The position numbers and the translations under genes are program-made. Under the pieces are notes generated by a model that worked only from the letters and a program-made list of their open reading frames with translations, was not told where the DNA came from and ran no database searches. 64,000 bases of DNA from Hyphomicrobiales bacterium (GTDB lineage Bacteria > Pseudomonadota > Alphaproteobacteria > Rhizobiales > Beijerinckiaceae). Positions 44,389 to 52,939 of the stretch are shown here, piece after piece. Each line of letters begins with the position of its first letter. Within the stretch, counting starts at the first letter, position 1. Where the stretch lies: assembly GCA_930633525.1 (NCBI GenBank), contig CAKNFP010000001.1, positions 784,001 through 848,000 of the forward strand, in the 5' to 3' direction.

Positions 44389-45654
44389 TCAGCTCGCGAA
44401 GAAGTTCTGCGTGCCGTGCGCTTCGATGGCCTCGGCGAGGCGGTTGAGCGCGTGGACGTAGGCTGCCGTCCGCACCGACACGTTCTTCTCGCGGGCGGTG
44501 TTCCAGATTGCCCGGCCTTCGCGCTCCATGATCACGCGCAGGCGCTCGTGAATCTCCTCGAGCGTCCAGTAGTAGCCCTGGCGGTTCTGCACCCACTCGA
44601 AATAGGAGACCGTGACGCCACCGGCATTGGCGAGGATGTCCGGCAGGACGATGATGTTCTTGCGCGCCAGGATGGCGTCCGCAGTCGATGTGACCGGGCC
44701 GTTGGCCAGCTCCAGAATGAGCTTGGCCTTGATGGTCTCGGCATTGCCCTCATGGATCATGTTCTCGAGGGCCGATGGCACCAGCACGTCGCAGTCCACG
44801 CCGACGAGCTGCTCGGCGGCGAGGGACTGGTGTCCATGCGAGCCGACAGTCGATACCACCGATCGTCCCTGGTTCTTGGCGACCAGCAGGGCATGGACGT
44901 CGAGGCCGCCAGCGGCATAGACCGCTCCCTCGGAGTCCGAAACCGCGACGATCTTGTGGCCGTCAGCCGCGAGAAGCCGCGCGATATGTTGGCCGGCATT
45001 GCCGAAACCCTGGACTGCGGCCTTCAATGTCTGGCCAAGCCCGAGATCCGTGGCCAGATGGCGCACAAGATAATAGCCGCCACGGGCGGTCGCGTCGCCG
45101 CGTCCCAGAGAGCCGCCAAGGGCAAGCGGCTTGCCGGTGATGACCGCGGGAGCGGCCTGCCCGACGATCTGCGCATACTCATCGGCCATCCAGCCCATGA
45201 TCATGGCATTGGTGTAGACGTCAGGCGCGGGAATGTCGCGGTCCGGGCCGATGATGCGCGAGAAGGCCTGGATATAGGCACGGGAAAGACGCTCCAGCTC
45301 GGCCTTGGACAGCTTGCGCGGATCGACCTGGACGGCGCCCTTGCCGCCGCCATAGGGCAGGTTCATGACCGCGCATTTGAAGGTCATCCAGAAGGCGAGC
45401 GTTTCCACCTCGTCAGCCGTCGCATCGGGATGGAAGCGGATGCCGCCCTTCGTCGGGCCGCGCGTGTCGTCGTAGCGACAGCGCCAGGCCAGGAACGATT
45501 TTCGCGATCCGTCATCCATTCGGATCATCAGGCGGACTTTCGTCGTTTCGCGCGCATATTTGAGCTTCTCGATCACGTCCGCATCGATAGCGAGATGGGC
45601 GGCGGCTTCGTCCAGACGAACGAGTGCGTGATCGAGAAGGCTGCCTTCGGACAT
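44389..45654 (-). CDS. Glu/Leu/Phe/Val-type amino acid dehydrogenase (glutamate dehydrogenase group)
   Basis: The 421-residue enzyme has the conserved substrate motif TKGGIRFHPDATADEVETLA near residue 77 with the catalytic lysine in MNLPYGGGKGAV near 105, the DIPAPDVYTNAMIMGWM segment near 152, and a nucleotide-binding GFGNAGQHIARLL region near 215. These features match NAD(P)-dependent glutamate dehydrogenase, which converts 2-oxoglutarate and ammonia to glutamate and back. Start 45654 was chosen because AGGAG precedes it; an ATG ten codons earlier lacks it. Cofactor preference is not assigned. Confidence 0.9.
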   Translation of the reverse strand: MSEGSLLDHALVRLDEAAAHLAIDADVIEKLKYARETTKVRLMIRMDDGSRKSFLAWRCRYDDTRGPTKGGIRFHPDATADEVETLAFWMTFKCAVMNLPYGGGKGAVQVDPRKLSKAELERLSRAYIQAFSRIIGPDRDIPAPDVYTNAMIMGWMADEYAQIVGQAAPAVITGKPLALGGSLGRGDATARGGYYLVRHLATDLGLGQTLKAAVQGFGNAGQHIARLLAADGHKIVAVSDSEGAVYAAGGLDVHALLVAKNQGRSVVSTVGSHGHQSLAAEQLVGVDCDVLVPSALENMIHEGNAETIKAKLILELANGPVTSTADAILARKNIIVLPDILANAGGVTVSYFEWVQNRQGYYWTLEEIHERLRVIMEREGRAIWNTAREKNVSVRTAAYVHALNRLAEAIEAHGTQNFFAS

Positions 45655-46273
45655 GATTGCTCCTGCTGTATGAGATGAGGGCACACGTCTGCATAATCAG
45701 ACAGCAGGGGCAGCACAAGCATCGCGCAACGCCTCGCCAAAAAAAGATGCTTTTTTATGCGATGCTTATGAGATGAGCGTTTATCGCCTTTCTTCTGAGC
45801 AATTAGGGCTGATCTTCAAGGAGGAGCGGCAAAGGTTGCCGCTGGCTCCTGAGTGGCAGAGCGCTCGACCATCGCGGCAGGAAGCGCCCGGGTGTCAGCG
45901 CGGAAAGTCGCCCGCGCGGGCCGTCGGATGAGACCCTGGTAACAGACTGGCTGATCATCGCACAGCGGCCCATTGTGCATCTGCGTAGCAACCGTGCTGT
46001 GCTGCCTGATTGTCATTTGCGTGGTCCGGTGGATCGTCGGCGGAGGGGTACGCGGATTTCCACCGGGTCCAGCCCAATGTCCGTCTCTAACAACGGATCG
46101 TGTCGCGGTGAGAAGGATATATGCCGTCGGGCTTGGTTAATCAGTCTTCGCGCAACGCGGAACTGTCGGACTGCCTTCCGCGTTTCAAAGCGAGATTGCT
46201 CGCGAAAGCGTCTCGTGCGGCGCGCCGCTCGACTGCGAGCGGATAGAGCATCAAGACATGTGGAGGTATGGGC
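45655..46273. other. 619-base region without a supported gene
   Basis: Near the dehydrogenase start is an AT-rich dyad AAAAAAG-ATG-CTTTTTT at 45740-45756, a candidate regulatory site. A short frame of 52 codons from ATG 45773 to TGA 45931 and a hairpin AGGAGCGGCAA / TTGCCG...CTCCT around 45821-45850 can be seen but neither proves a gene. The rest shows no recognised feature. Confidence 0.45.
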
Positions 46274-46699
46274 ATGCGGTCGTCATTGATCATCGGAGCT
46301 ATCTTCGCCCTCACGACGTTTCCCGCTCTGGCCCAGGACATGTCCGGCGCCGGCAACCGTGGCTGGGACGAGCGCCGCGGCTATGGCCGTGACTGGCGCT
46401 CGGACCGAGACGACCGCGGGGACCGGGCTGATCGCCAAGACCGTGACGAGCAGCGCGACTGGCGCAGTTCCATGCACGAGATGCGCGATCACGAACGCGG
46501 CGACCAGGACATGAGCGGCGGCGGCAGCGGTTTTCTCATCCGGAGCGGAGACATACGTCTTGCCGTGCGCTGCGGCGACCGGGAGACGATGCGTTCCTGC
46601 GTTGATGCCGCACTCATGCTGTTTGACCGTGTCCAGTCACGCGCAACGGCGGAAAAGCCCGCCGCAGGCAATCCGCAGACAGCTCCAAACGCTCAATAA
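46274..46699 (+). CDS. Small secreted Asp/Arg-rich protein of unknown function
   Basis: The 141-residue protein starts at the ATG seven bases after GGAGG. A signal sequence (MRSSLIIGAIFALTTFPALA-QD) is cut near residue 20. The next 60 residues are extremely rich in aspartate and arginine (DERRGYGRDWRSDRDDRGDR) and should be disordered. The C-terminal part (IRLAVRCGDRETMRSCVDAA) has two cysteines and looks folded. No family is recognised. It is probably periplasmic. A terminator follows at 46721-46755. Confidence 0.75.
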   Translation: MRSSLIIGAIFALTTFPALAQDMSGAGNRGWDERRGYGRDWRSDRDDRGDRADRQDRDEQRDWRSSMHEMRDHERGDQDMSGGGSGFLIRSGDIRLAVRCGDRETMRSCVDAALMLFDRVQSRATAEKPAAGNPQTAPNAQ

Positions 46700-46720
46700 C
46701 GCCGAATGCGCGACAAGGAT

Positions 46721-46755
46721 GGCCTCGGACGCATCGAGCGTCCCGGGGCCTTTTT
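46721..46755 (+). terminator. Rho-independent terminator after the small secreted protein gene
   Basis: GGCCTCGGACGC pairs with GCGTCCCGGGGCC across ATCGA with small mismatches, followed by TTTTT at 46751-46755. Confidence 0.75.
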
Positions 46756-46835
46756 CATGCTCTCTCGCCACGCGGTGGCATATGCAGCCATCCACGTTTT
46801 GAAGCTATGTCGAGAATCTCTGCAAGGGAGAGGGA

Positions 46836-46912
46836 TGGTACAGCTGGCCTGGCTTGAACAGGCGACCTCCTGATCCACAATCAGGCGCTCTAACCAACTG
46901 AGCTACAGCTGC
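46836..46912 (-). tRNA. tRNA-His (anticodon GTG)
   Basis: Read on the leftward strand the tRNA begins GCAGCTGTAGCTCAGTTGG, has anticodon stem CCTGA/TCAGG with loop TTGTGGA (anticodon GTG, histidine), variable loop AGGTC, T arm GCCTG-TTCAAGC-CAGGC and acceptor end CAGCTGT-A-CCA, with the CCA encoded. The seven-base acceptor stem starts with a G-U pair. The base before the stem is C, not the G-1 required by most histidyl-tRNA synthetases, and the discriminator is A instead of C. Such tRNA-His is known in several alphaproteobacterial lineages, which have a matching synthetase. Confidence 0.95.
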
Positions 46913-47198
46913 GCAGATCCATGATATGCGCCGGGCAACGGCCGCATATCCATCAGCGAGCGGGAAACTATGCGCAACCACGCACGAATGCAAGATCCAC
47001 GTTGCATGGAAGTTGATTGTGGGGCGTCGATCCTCCCGGCCATGGTGGCGGATGGGAAGAAAGTGATGTTTTCCCGTATGTTACGAGGTGTGATTGCGCG
47101 ATTTTGGCGAGGGGCAGCGGAAGATACGCGTGCCGCAGGACCCCTTCACCCACCATAATTCTTACGACAATCCACAACTGTGGTGCGCAACGCCGGCG

Positions 47199-48188
47199 TT
47201 ATCGGTGTCCGTTCGTCTCCTTGGCGGTCGACACCACGTCATGGCTGTAACGTGTCGCTGTTTCGGCGATATCCCGAACGCGCGCTGTCGCGTCCTCGTA
47301 CTGCCGCCGCAATTCCCGAGTCTGCAATTCCACCGCCTCTGCGATCGAGGTCACGTTCATCAGCGAACGCCACAGGCCGAAAGTCGCGTCTGTCTGGCTG
47401 CGAAGGAGATCAAGGATCTTGCCGTTGATTTCGTTGGCAGCTTTGCTCGCCACATTCGCATTCGCGATAACACTGCGGTTCCACGTGTCGCGCTGCTCCT
47501 GCGCCGTCGCGTAGGCCTGGCGTGCCTGCTGCAGCCCGCTCCCGGCGATTGTGGCAAAGGAGGAATGCTCCTGGCCCTGGTGATCCTGGCCTAGGCCCAG
47601 GCCCTTCCGGGCAGCCGCTTGAGTCTGAGAGGCGGATGCCTGGGCTGCCTTGAGTGATGCCGCGACGGCCTCTTCTGCAAGTTTCGAAAGCGCTTCGGTC
47701 TGGCGAAGCGTCGCCTCGGCCTGGGCCACTATAGCGGCGTGGGCGGTGGGCGCAGGTTCGGTGGGCGTGTTGGGCTTCTTCGATGCCGTAGGCTCGGGCG
47801 CCGTTGCCGCGGCTGTTTCTGGTTTGGCCACAACGGGCTTGGACGGAGCGGCGGGCTTCGTTTCAAAGGCTGGCTTGGCCTCAGTGGCTTTTACCGTGGC
47901 GGGAGCTGACTGTTCCGCCTGGGGCTTGGCGGGAGTGATAAGCTTGGCATCGCTCTGTGACGCAGCCGGCTTCGGGGCCGCAGCCGCCTTCGGAGCCCCG
48001 CCGATCACGGAGGTTGAGGTCGCCGCCTCGGCCGGGATAGCCTTGGATGGTACGGGCTGCTTCTGCGCGGGCGCAGCTTTGGGTTTGCCGGCCTGAGGCT
48101 TGGCTGCGGGCGCGCCATCGGATGCCGTCTTGCCAGTCGCAGCGATCTTGCCGATTGAAGATGAGTCAGGTGTCTTGCGCTTATCCAT
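47199..48188 (-). CDS. Phasin-family protein with long Pro/Ala/Lys-rich N-terminus
   Basis: The 329-residue protein has a first half of about 160 residues made almost only of alanine, proline, lysine and threonine (AAKPQAGKPKAAPAQKQP and PAAPSKPVVAKPETAAATA), then a C-terminal phasin domain (ALSKLAEEAVAASLKAAQAS, QARQAYATAQEQRDTWNRSV and LLRSQTDATFGLWRSLMNVT). Phasins coat polyhydroxyalkanoate granules. The basic low-complexity arm resembles that of histone-like PhaM/PhaF proteins and may bind DNA so that granules are shared between daughter cells. Start 48188 has GAGGAG upstream. It lies downstream of another phasin gene on the same strand. Confidence 0.85.
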   Translation of the reverse strand: MDKRKTPDSSSIGKIAATGKTASDGAPAAKPQAGKPKAAPAQKQPVPSKAIPAEAATSTSVIGGAPKAAAAPKPAASQSDAKLITPAKPQAEQSAPATVKATEAKPAFETKPAAPSKPVVAKPETAAATAPEPTASKKPNTPTEPAPTAHAAIVAQAEATLRQTEALSKLAEEAVAASLKAAQASASQTQAAARKGLGLGQDHQGQEHSSFATIAGSGLQQARQAYATAQEQRDTWNRSVIANANVASKAANEINGKILDLLRSQTDATFGLWRSLMNVTSIAEAVELQTRELRRQYEDATARVRDIAETATRYSHDVVSTAKETNGHR

Positions 48189-48541
48189 GGGTGCAACTCC
48201 TCAGGGGCGAATGGAACTGGGTCCAGTGATGCCGGGCCGTGAGTTCCCGCCATCCGCCATACCGACAACCGGATAAGCCAGCCCTGGCCTCCCACGGAGC
48301 GCAGCCAGGACCGGCCATTTGTATCGCGTCACTCCTCACAGACTGGCCTGCGGGAACTCCTGGGCCAACCCGTTCCGCGAAGGCGCAAACCTTCGTGTGC
48401 AACTTACCTGAGCGTCGAACCGGAAAGCTTGGCTTAGGCCACCGCGACCTTCGCTTCGCCGGTCCCCGGTTCGGGAAAACGACGCTTCACCCGAGACGAA
48501 GCGGCAGATCCGATTTCATCGGAATTGCCCAACGTCCATGG
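48189..48541. other. 353-base gap between two phasin genes
   Basis: No gene is supported. The strand opposite the phasin genes stays open through it but without protein-like sequence. It should contain the separate promoter of the long phasin gene; no clear hairpin or dyad was found. Confidence 0.4.
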
Positions 48542-48961
48542 TCAGCCCGCTTTGGATGTCCCATTCTTCGTCGTGGCAGCCTTTGTCGCTGCCTGCGTCA
48601 CGTCCTCGCCGGCCTTCTGGACCGCGGCCGTGAAATCCTTGAGCTGGTTCTGCAGGGAGGCGACCTGGGATTGGAGGTAGTCGGCCTGATGTTTCATGGC
48701 CTCGCTGACATCCTTGGACTTTACGAGCTTCTGCGCGAGGTCCAAAGCTGCCGTCACATTGTGCTCGGCGTAAGCCAGCGTCCGGCGCGTCACATCACCA
48801 GCCCCGGCGTTGAAAGAAGTCGGCGCGGCGAAGGTATCAACCGCCTTGTTCGCCGCATCGAGGAAGCCCGTGAAAGCCTTGCGGGCCTGCTCCACGCCCT
48901 GCTCGGCAAACTGGCGGAGCTCCGCGGGGATCTCGTAATGGGGGAAATTGGATTGGCTCAT
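48542..48961 (-). CDS. Phasin
   Basis: The 139-residue protein matches the small alphaproteobacterial phasin pattern: EIPAELRQFAEQGVEQARKA then FTGFLDAANKAVDTFA near the start, TRRTLAYAEHNVTAALDLAQ in the middle and HQADYLQSQVASLQNQLKDF with an Ala/Lys/Thr-rich end. It coats polyhydroxyalkanoate granules in the cytoplasm. A striking palindrome at 48989-49022 lies just upstream and is probably the target of the PHA regulator PhaR. Confidence 0.93.
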   Translation of the reverse strand: MSQSNFPHYEIPAELRQFAEQGVEQARKAFTGFLDAANKAVDTFAAPTSFNAGAGDVTRRTLAYAEHNVTAALDLAQKLVKSKDVSEAMKHQADYLQSQVASLQNQLKDFTAAVQKAGEDVTQAATKAATTKNGTSKAG

Positions 48962-48988
48962 GGTATGCTCCTTGGGATTTGTATGAGT

Positions 48989-49022
48989 TTGTGCGGTGCA
49001 ATATACATGTTGCAGTGCACAA
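48989..49022. promoter_or_regulatory. Concentric palindrome upstream of the phasin gene, candidate PhaR operator
   Basis: TGCAA (48997-49001) and TTGCA (49010-49014) share one centre with the outer arms TTGTGC (48989-48994) and GCACAA (49017-49022). TGC-rich dyads are the known binding sites of PhaR in related bacteria, which represses phasin genes until PHA is made. It lies 28 bases upstream of the phasin start. Confidence 0.65.
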
Positions 49023-49222
49023 GCGCAAGGTGCGCCAGGGCAGCTTGAGCGGGTTTCTGCTGTGCTGATCAGCCTTCTTAAGGAAACTGTCGTCCATACT
49101 ATGCCATCTTGCCAGCCGCCGCATTAACACTAACATCAGGTTAGTGCGGATAGGTCGATTGCATGCCGTGACGGCCCGGGGCAGGGCCTGTTATTAAGGC
49201 TTCGTTAGCTATCGAGCGTCTG

Positions 49223-52200
49223 GTGCGATCGGTATCAAAGCGGATCAAGGCTGAGTTGAAGGAGTTCAGCGCGGTGATAGCCGATCTACGGCGAGACACA
49301 TCGCTGGCGCCGTTCCTGAAGTCCAGGACGGCAGTGATAGTATGGTCAGTGGCGGAGCCCCGTGTGATATGGGCCTCTGCCGAGGCCAGGCCGCTTGTTG
49401 CCGCTCTTACCGATGATCAGACCCGGGCGTTCACCTCCGAGACGGAGAGCCGGCTTGCGCGGCTAGCCCTCCGCATGCCGGCCCATGGCGTGCGTCTCGA
49501 GCGCTGGCGCATCAACAGCGGCCGCCAGAGCGACATCGTGACGCTGGCTTGCCGTCCCGTCACAGCTGACAATGGCGAAACCTTGCTCGCCACTGTCGTT
49601 GTCGGCGCGCTGCCGCGCGGAATAACCAGCAGCCTTGCTCCCTCGATTGCAGAGCCTCAGGGCGATCATGTTCCCGGGCTGGCTACCGGGGCGGAGATCG
49701 TGGCGGCGGAAGTTTCCGCGCCGCCTCTCCACCTGCCGACTTATATACGCACGCTGGCGAAGACGCGCCGAAGCCTGCGCTTCGTCTGGGCTTCCGATAT
49801 CGCGGGCCGTCTCATCAGGGTTTCGCCGGAACTCGCGACGGTGGTCGGGCCGGAGGCGGCCGATATCGTCGGCCGGCGCTGGAATGACCTGATCGGCTCC
49901 ATCGTTCATGACCCGCAGGGGGACATCGCGAAGGCGCTTGCGCGCCGCCAGACCTGGCCTCGCTGTTCGGTTCTGTGGCAGGTTGGGGCCGGCGAGGCAT
50001 TTCTTCCGGTGGAACTGGGCGCGCTCGTCGTGACCGCCGAGGGCGAGCAGATCTTCCAGGGCTACGGCTTGTGCCGCCTGGATGGGGTGCAGGATTCTGA
50101 GCTCCACGACACTGGGTCCCACGACACCGGGTCCCACGACATCGGGTCCCAGGACGACAAGGGCCTGCACGGCGGGAGCGACCAGGACGAGGGGCGGGAT
50201 GCCGCGCCGCCGCATATCCCGCGTGAGCCTTCGATCGCCGTCGTCGATGCGTCGCTGGCCACGGTGCCGGAGCCCGATGACCAGCTGGTCGAGCAGCCCG
50301 TCGTGCTGAATGAAGCGACGGCAGACAAGGTGGCGAGCGCGCCACCTCCGGCAGCCGTCGGGGAGGCGCTGTCTCCCGATACGGTCCAAGTGTTGGCGCC
50401 GCACGCCCCGGCCGATGAGCCAGTCTATGACGCGTGTGAAGCCAGCCAGCAGGAGGTCGTCACGGTCGTAGTGACCGCCGCCGGGGCCGAGATTGTCGAG
50501 GGCGTCGCGGTTGAGGATGCGCCGCCAGAGGATCTCGACGGCCAAGTGTCTTTAGGCCAAGTGTCTTTGGGTCAAGTGTCTTTGGGTCAAGTGTCTTTGG
50601 GCCAAACGTCTTCCGACCAGGAGACAGCGGAGGAAGAGCCTCCCTCTCAGGAGCGGGCACCGCAGCAAGAGCCGGCCCCTTCGATGCCGGCTACGGTGGA
50701 GGTTGCTAAGCCCGCCGCGCTCGGCGTGTCCTCCGAGATGGATGAGGCTCCGGCCAGGCGACGGGAAGCCGGCAGGGGCACGGTTGCTGATGCCGTGACC
50801 CCGGAAGTCCCGCGCGTTGCGGAGGTTTCCGTTTCCGAGGAGGCGGCTTCCAGGGATGGTGCGTCGCCGGAGGATGCCTCCAGCAGCACGGCTGATGGCG
50901 AGGCGTCTGGCATCGATGCCGTTCCGCCACAGGATACCGCCAGCGAAGCGGCGTCAGAGGTCCGTGTCGAGCCGGTGCGGCCGACGGAACCGCCCGCGAA
51001 TGACCAGACGGCAGCAGACGGCGCTCCAGCCGCGCCCACCGGCGGCGATGGCGAGACCGCGGGTCAATTCGCGGCGGTGCGCGGGCAGGTCCGTGCTACG
51101 CTCGGCACGCCCAAGGTCGTTCCGCTGCGTGTGGTGGATACCGCCCGGGACAAGGGCGGCGAGGCCGACGCGCGCGCGTCGCAGCGCCCATCCCTTTCAA
51201 CCAACGAGCGCAATGCCTTTCGCGAGATCGCGCGCGCGCTCGGTGCGCGCTATCTCGGCGAGGAGGAACCCGGCGGCGTGCCGGATGCGGGGCCTCCGCC
51301 CAGCCCCCAGCCCATGCCTTCGCGAAACGGTGAGGAGCAGGCGGCTTCCGGGAAGGATGCTCCGGACCGCGCGGCTTCTGAAGTCGCTGACAGCGGGCCT
51401 CGGCCGTCCGGCGCGGATGCAGGCCGTGCGCAGGATCGCAAGAGCGCGCGCGCTATCAACTATGTGGGTGAGCGGCCTTCCTTCGCGCCGCTGACGGACA
51501 AGCTGCCTATCGGCATTCTGGTCAGTCGCGGCGATGACATTCTCTATGCCAATCGCACGCTGCTCGACTTTCTCGGCTATGCCGATATCACAGGCCTCGC
51601 GGCTGTTGGCCTGTGGAACCTCTTCGCCAGCCGCGCCCAGGTCGGCGATGGCGCGGCGCCCGTTGCCCTGAAGGCCGCCAATGGCGACGATCTCGCGGTC
51701 GATGCCCGGTTGACCACGCTCGAATGGAACGGCGCGCCGGCGACGCTCCTGTCCTTCCGCCGTTCGGTGGAGCCGGAGATCGCCGACCGCATCCGCGCCC
51801 TCGAAGGCGAGCTCGTGCTGCACGAGGGGCAGGCGCAGGAACTCAGCCAGATCCTCGACACGGCGACCGACGGCGTCATCATTCTTGATGACGCCGGCCG
51901 GATATTGTCCCTCAACCGCTCTGCCGAAGCGCTGTTCGGCTATGATGAGGGCGATATCGCCGGCGAGTTTTTCACCTTGCTGCTCGCCCCGGAAAGCCAT
52001 GTCGTCGCCGTCGATTATCTCGAGGGCCTGAAGGCGGGCGGCGTCGCCAGCGTCATGAACGATGGGCGCGAGGTTGTCAGCCGTGTCCGCCAAGGCGGCC
52101 ATAGCCCCCTCACGATCACCATGGGGCGGGTGAGCGAGCCGCCGAACCGCAAGTTCTGCGTCGTCGCCCGCGACATGACAGCCTTCAAGAAGGCCGAGGC

Positions 52201-52939
52201 CGACCTGATGCGGGCGAAGAGGCTGGCCGAGGAGGCGAGTGCCCAGAAGTCCGACTTCCTCGCCAAGATCAGCCATGAAATCCGCACGCCGCTGAACGCG
52301 ATCATCGGCTTTGCCGAGGTCATGCAGGAGGAACGCTTCGGCCCCATCGGCAATGAGCGTTACAAGGAATATCTGAACGACATCCACGTCTCCGGCGGGC
52401 ATGTCATCAGCCTCGTCAATGATCTCCTCGATCTCGCGAAGATCGAGGCGGGGCGGCTCGACCTGAATTTCGCGAGCGTCAACCTGAACGAGGTCGTCGC
52501 GGGCTGTGTCGCCCTGATGCAGCCGCAGGCGAGCCGCTCGCGAATCGTGCTGCGCACCTCGCTCGGGCCGAAGCTGCCACCGGTGGTGGCGGACGAGCGC
52601 GCCATGCGCCAGGTCGTTCTCAACATTCTCTCGAATGCGGTGAAATTCACCGATGCCGGCGGGCAGGTCATCGTCTCCACCGCCCTGACAGACCGTGGCG
52701 AGATTGCGCTGAGGGTACGCGACACCGGCATCGGCATGTCGGCGACGGAAATCGAGCAGGCGCTGGAGCCGTTCCGCCAGCTCGCCACCTCGCGCCGTCA
52801 CGGCGGCACAGGGCTTGGCCTGCCGCTGACCAAGGCGCTTGTGGAAGCCAACCGCGGCGCGCTGTCCATCACCAGCGCCAAGCGCGAGGGCACGCTCGTC
52901 GAGATCGTGCTGCCACGCACGCGGGTGCTGGCGGAATAG
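49223..52939 (+). CDS. Large cytosolic PAS-domain histidine kinase (PdhS/PleC/DivJ group)
   Basis: The 1238-residue protein has no clear membrane segment. A PAS-like domain lies at about 175-285 (IRTLAKTRRSLRFVWASDIA). Residues 290-690 are a low-complexity acidic linker with repeats at DNA positions 50105-50149 and 50540-50614. Two further PAS domains lie at 760-860 (LPIGILVSRGDDILYANRTL) and 870-990 (LDTATDGVIILDDAGRILSL). The kinase core follows: phosphoacceptor His1018 in KISHEIRTPLNAIIGF, then FGPIGNERYKEYLNDIH, N box LNILSNAVKF, DTGIGMS and GGTGLGLPLTKAL. That core fits the PleC/DivJ/PdhS family, which phosphorylates or dephosphorylates DivK in cell-cycle control. No receiver domain. The start codon is GTG. 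Confidence 0.88.
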   Translation: MRSVSKRIKAELKEFSAVIADLRRDTSLAPFLKSRTAVIVWSVAEPRVIWASAEARPLVAALTDDQTRAFTSETESRLARLALRMPAHGVRLERWRINSGRQSDIVTLACRPVTADNGETLLATVVVGALPRGITSSLAPSIAEPQGDHVPGLATGAEIVAAEVSAPPLHLPTYIRTLAKTRRSLRFVWASDIAGRLIRVSPELATVVGPEAADIVGRRWNDLIGSIVHDPQGDIAKALARRQTWPRCSVLWQVGAGEAFLPVELGALVVTAEGEQIFQGYGLCRLDGVQDSELHDTGSHDTGSHDIGSQDDKGLHGGSDQDEGRDAAPPHIPREPSIAVVDASLATVPEPDDQLVEQPVVLNEATADKVASAPPPAAVGEALSPDTVQVLAPHAPADEPVYDACEASQQEVVTVVVTAAGAEIVEGVAVEDAPPEDLDGQVSLGQVSLGQVSLGQVSLGQTSSDQETAEEEPPSQERAPQQEPAPSMPATVEVAKPAALGVSSEMDEAPARRREAGRGTVADAVTPEVPRVAEVSVSEEAASRDGASPEDASSSTADGEASGIDAVPPQDTASEAASEVRVEPVRPTEPPANDQTAADGAPAAPTGGDGETAGQFAAVRGQVRATLGTPKVVPLRVVDTARDKGGEADARASQRPSLSTNERNAFREIARALGARYLGEEEPGGVPDAGPPPSPQPMPSRNGEEQAASGKDAPDRAASEVADSGPRPSGADAGRAQDRKSARAINYVGERPSFAPLTDKLPIGILVSRGDDILYANRTLLDFLGYADITGLAAVGLWNLFASRAQVGDGAAPVALKAANGDDLAVDARLTTLEWNGAPATLLSFRRSVEPEIADRIRALEGELVLHEGQAQELSQILDTATDGVIILDDAGRILSLNRSAEALFGYDEGDIAGEFFTLLLAPESHVVAVDYLEGLKAGGVASVMNDGREVVSRVRQGGHSPLTITMGRVSEPPNRKFCVVARDMTAFKKAEADLMRAKRLAEEASAQKSDFLAKISHEIRTPLNAIIGFAEVMQEERFGPIGNERYKEYLNDIHVSGGHVISLVNDLLDLAKIEAGRLDLNFASVNLNEVVAGCVALMQPQASRSRIVLRTSLGPKLPPVVADERAMRQVVLNILSNAVKFTDAGGQVIVSTALTDRGEIALRVRDTGIGMSATEIEQALEPFRQLATSRRHGGTGLGLPLTKALVEANRGALSITSAKREGTLVEIVLPRTRVLAE
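50105..50149 (+). repeat. 15-base tandem repeat, three units, in the kinase linker
   Basis: The unit CACGACACTGGGTCC is repeated three times with single-base changes and a degenerate fourth start. It encodes HDTGS units. Changes in copy number would keep the frame. Confidence 0.9.
50540..50614 (+). repeat. 15-base tandem repeat, five units, in the kinase linker
   Basis: The unit GGCCAAGTGTCTTTG is repeated five times with few changes and encodes GQVSL pentapeptides. Near identity of the copies means recent expansion; length variation would leave the kinase in frame. Confidence 0.92.

Noticed and set aside
45773..45931. 52-codon frame upstream of the amino acid dehydrogenase gene
   Set aside because: Short, without ribosome site or recognised likeness; kept only as a note in the region entry.
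45975..46289. 104-codon frame before the small secreted protein
   Set aside because: It overlaps the start of that gene, is very rich in arginine and has no ribosome site.
46836..47198. Possible genomic island attachment at the tRNA-His gene
   Set aside because: No integrase and no direct repeat of the tRNA end were found in the window.
48239..49048. 269-codon rightward frame across the small phasin gene
   Set aside because: It is antisense to a clear phasin gene and has no recognisable domain.
50105..50614. Possible CRISPR-like repeats
   Set aside because: The 15-base units are contiguous, in frame and coding; there are no spacers.
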